DNA of 6,680 bases. It comes from an uncultured Pseudomonadales bacterium. GTDB lineage: Bacteria; Pseudomonadota; Gammaproteobacteria; Pseudomonadales; Porticoccaceae. This document shows positions 6,351 through 6,680 of this stretch, one piece after another. The stretch is from positions 1-6,680 of the forward strand of contig CAJQJT010000291.1 of NCBI GenBank assembly GCA_905478725.1, in the 5' to 3' direction. Numbering within the stretch: position 1 is the stretch's first letter; the number at the start of each line of letters is the position of its first letter. The position numbers and the translations under genes are program-made. The notes beneath the pieces were generated by a model that had not been told where the DNA came from, searched no databases, and saw only the letters and a program-made list of their open reading frames with translations.

Positions 6351-6452
6351 CAGCCCTGAGCCACCAGCAGCCTTGAGCTACCAACAGCTATGAGCTACTA
6401 AGAGCCTTGAGCCACCAAAGGCCCGGAGCAATTAGAAGCCTTTAGGGCTTTG
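6351..6452. repeat. Degenerate 17-bp tandem repeats between coxC terminator and DUF2909 gene
   Basis: Units follow without gaps: 6351–6367 (CAGCCCTGAGCCACCAG), 6368–6384 (CAGCCTTGAGCTACCAA), 6385–6401 (CAGCTATGAGCTACTAA), 6402–6418 (GAGCCTTGAGCCACCAA) and 6419–6435 (AGGCCCGGAGCAATTAG). A sixth, very degenerate unit (6436–6452) keeps only AAGCCTTTAG and overlaps the DUF2909 stop codon. The approximate consensus is CAGCCTTGAGCYACCAA. A 17-bp period is not a multiple of three, so this is not a protein repeat. It lies between the terminator and the end of the opposing gene. Replication slippage or local duplication is the likely origin; a role is unknown. Confidence 0.82.
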
Positions 6453-6680
6453 GCGCTGTCGGAGCTGCAGGTATAGTCGGCGCGACATTCTCGGGATGCA
6501 GTTGTTTGTCCCAAGGGGCCTGACTTTTGATCTGTCCTGTGTAGGCGCCGTATATAATTGTGCCTACTAACATCACGGCAAGAGTGACACGCAGGCCGAG
6601 GGCATAGAGCAGTCGTTTTTTGTTGCTGCCCCCGAGATCCTTGACCAAAAAGTTTAAGCCGCCAAACAGGCTGGCTATCA
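6442..6680 (-). CDS. DUF2909 twin-transmembrane protein, C-terminal part
   Basis: The minus strand is open from the right edge to TAA at 6442–6444, giving 78 complete codons; the start is outside the window. The visible protein runs from IASLFGGLNFLVKDLGG through a second membrane helix (LLYALGLRVTLAVMLVGTII) to a proline- and alanine-rich tail (VAPTIPAAPTAPKP). This fits the DUF2909 family of short proteins with two membrane helices: end of helix one, a LVKD-GG cytosolic turn, a basic NKKR segment, then helix two ending with YGAYTGQI. The function is unknown. A homologue lies convergent to coxC next to the SURF1 gene in Pseudomonas cox clusters (from memory), so surf1 and ctaA/ctaB may be found further right. 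A TTG at 6648 is internal, not a start, since the family pattern continues upstream of it. Confidence 0.82.
   Translation of the reverse strand, partial: IASLFGGLNFLVKDLGGSNKKRLLYALGLRVTLAVMLVGTIIYGAYTGQIKSQAPWDKQLHPENVAPTIPAAPTAPKP

Noticed and set aside
6442..6648. TTG at 6648 as the start of the DUF2909 protein
   Set aside because: The same frame stays open to the window edge and encodes the expected end of the first membrane helix, so the real start is outside the window.
1..6680. tRNA, rRNA, CRISPR array, insertion sequence, prophage or defence genes
   Set aside because: No matching repeats with spacers, cloverleaf-like sequence, transposase or integrase frames were seen on either strand.

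Overview
The window looks like the chromosome of a gammaproteobacterium, probably marine and related to Pseudomonas, Cellvibrio or the OM60/NOR5–SAR92 groups. This is inferred from the gene content (an E. coli-like AroE tail and YrdA, a YheV zinc-ribbon protein, and a Pseudomonas-type coxB-coxA-ctaG-coxC cluster followed by a convergent DUF2909 gene) and from mixed, mid-range GC codon use. The genus cannot be fixed from the sequence alone.

Left part (1–1674): a housekeeping block. The C-terminus of shikimate dehydrogenase (aroE, +) enters from the left edge. It converges on a complete gamma-carbonic-anhydrase-family gene (yrdA type, −). That gene is divergent from a small zinc-ribbon gene (yheV type, +) across 49 bp. 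The yheV-type gene converges on an unrecognised 209-residue gene (−), and the spacer between them holds degenerate CTTAA repeats. The 3' part of the unrecognised gene follows a run of eight A and has a second open frame, so its true C-terminus is uncertain.

Middle (1675–1996): a roughly 320-bp non-coding spacer with a good extended −10 promoter for the cox genes, a short dyad upstream of it and a leader of about 86 nt.

Right part (1997–6333): a compact operon for an A-type heme-copper cytochrome c oxidase. CoxB is subunit II with a CuA site and a fused C-terminal heme-c domain. CoxA is subunit I with heme a, heme a3, CuB and both proton channels. CtaG/Cox11 delivers copper to CuB, and CoxC is subunit III. 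The genes are separated by 13, 14 and 41 nt and all have good ribosome-binding sites. The 41-nt ctaG–coxC spacer contains a perfect 20-bp palindrome. A strong bidirectional terminator closes the operon.

Right edge (6334–6680): five to six degenerate copies of a 17-bp repeat, then the 3' end of a DUF2909 twin-transmembrane gene running toward coxC.

The proteins are mostly conserved families in a familiar arrangement, and I see no evidence for a new defence, mobile or biosynthetic system. The points worth a second look are the intercistronic palindrome, the two repeat tracts, both at convergent gene ends, and the poly-A frame ambiguity.
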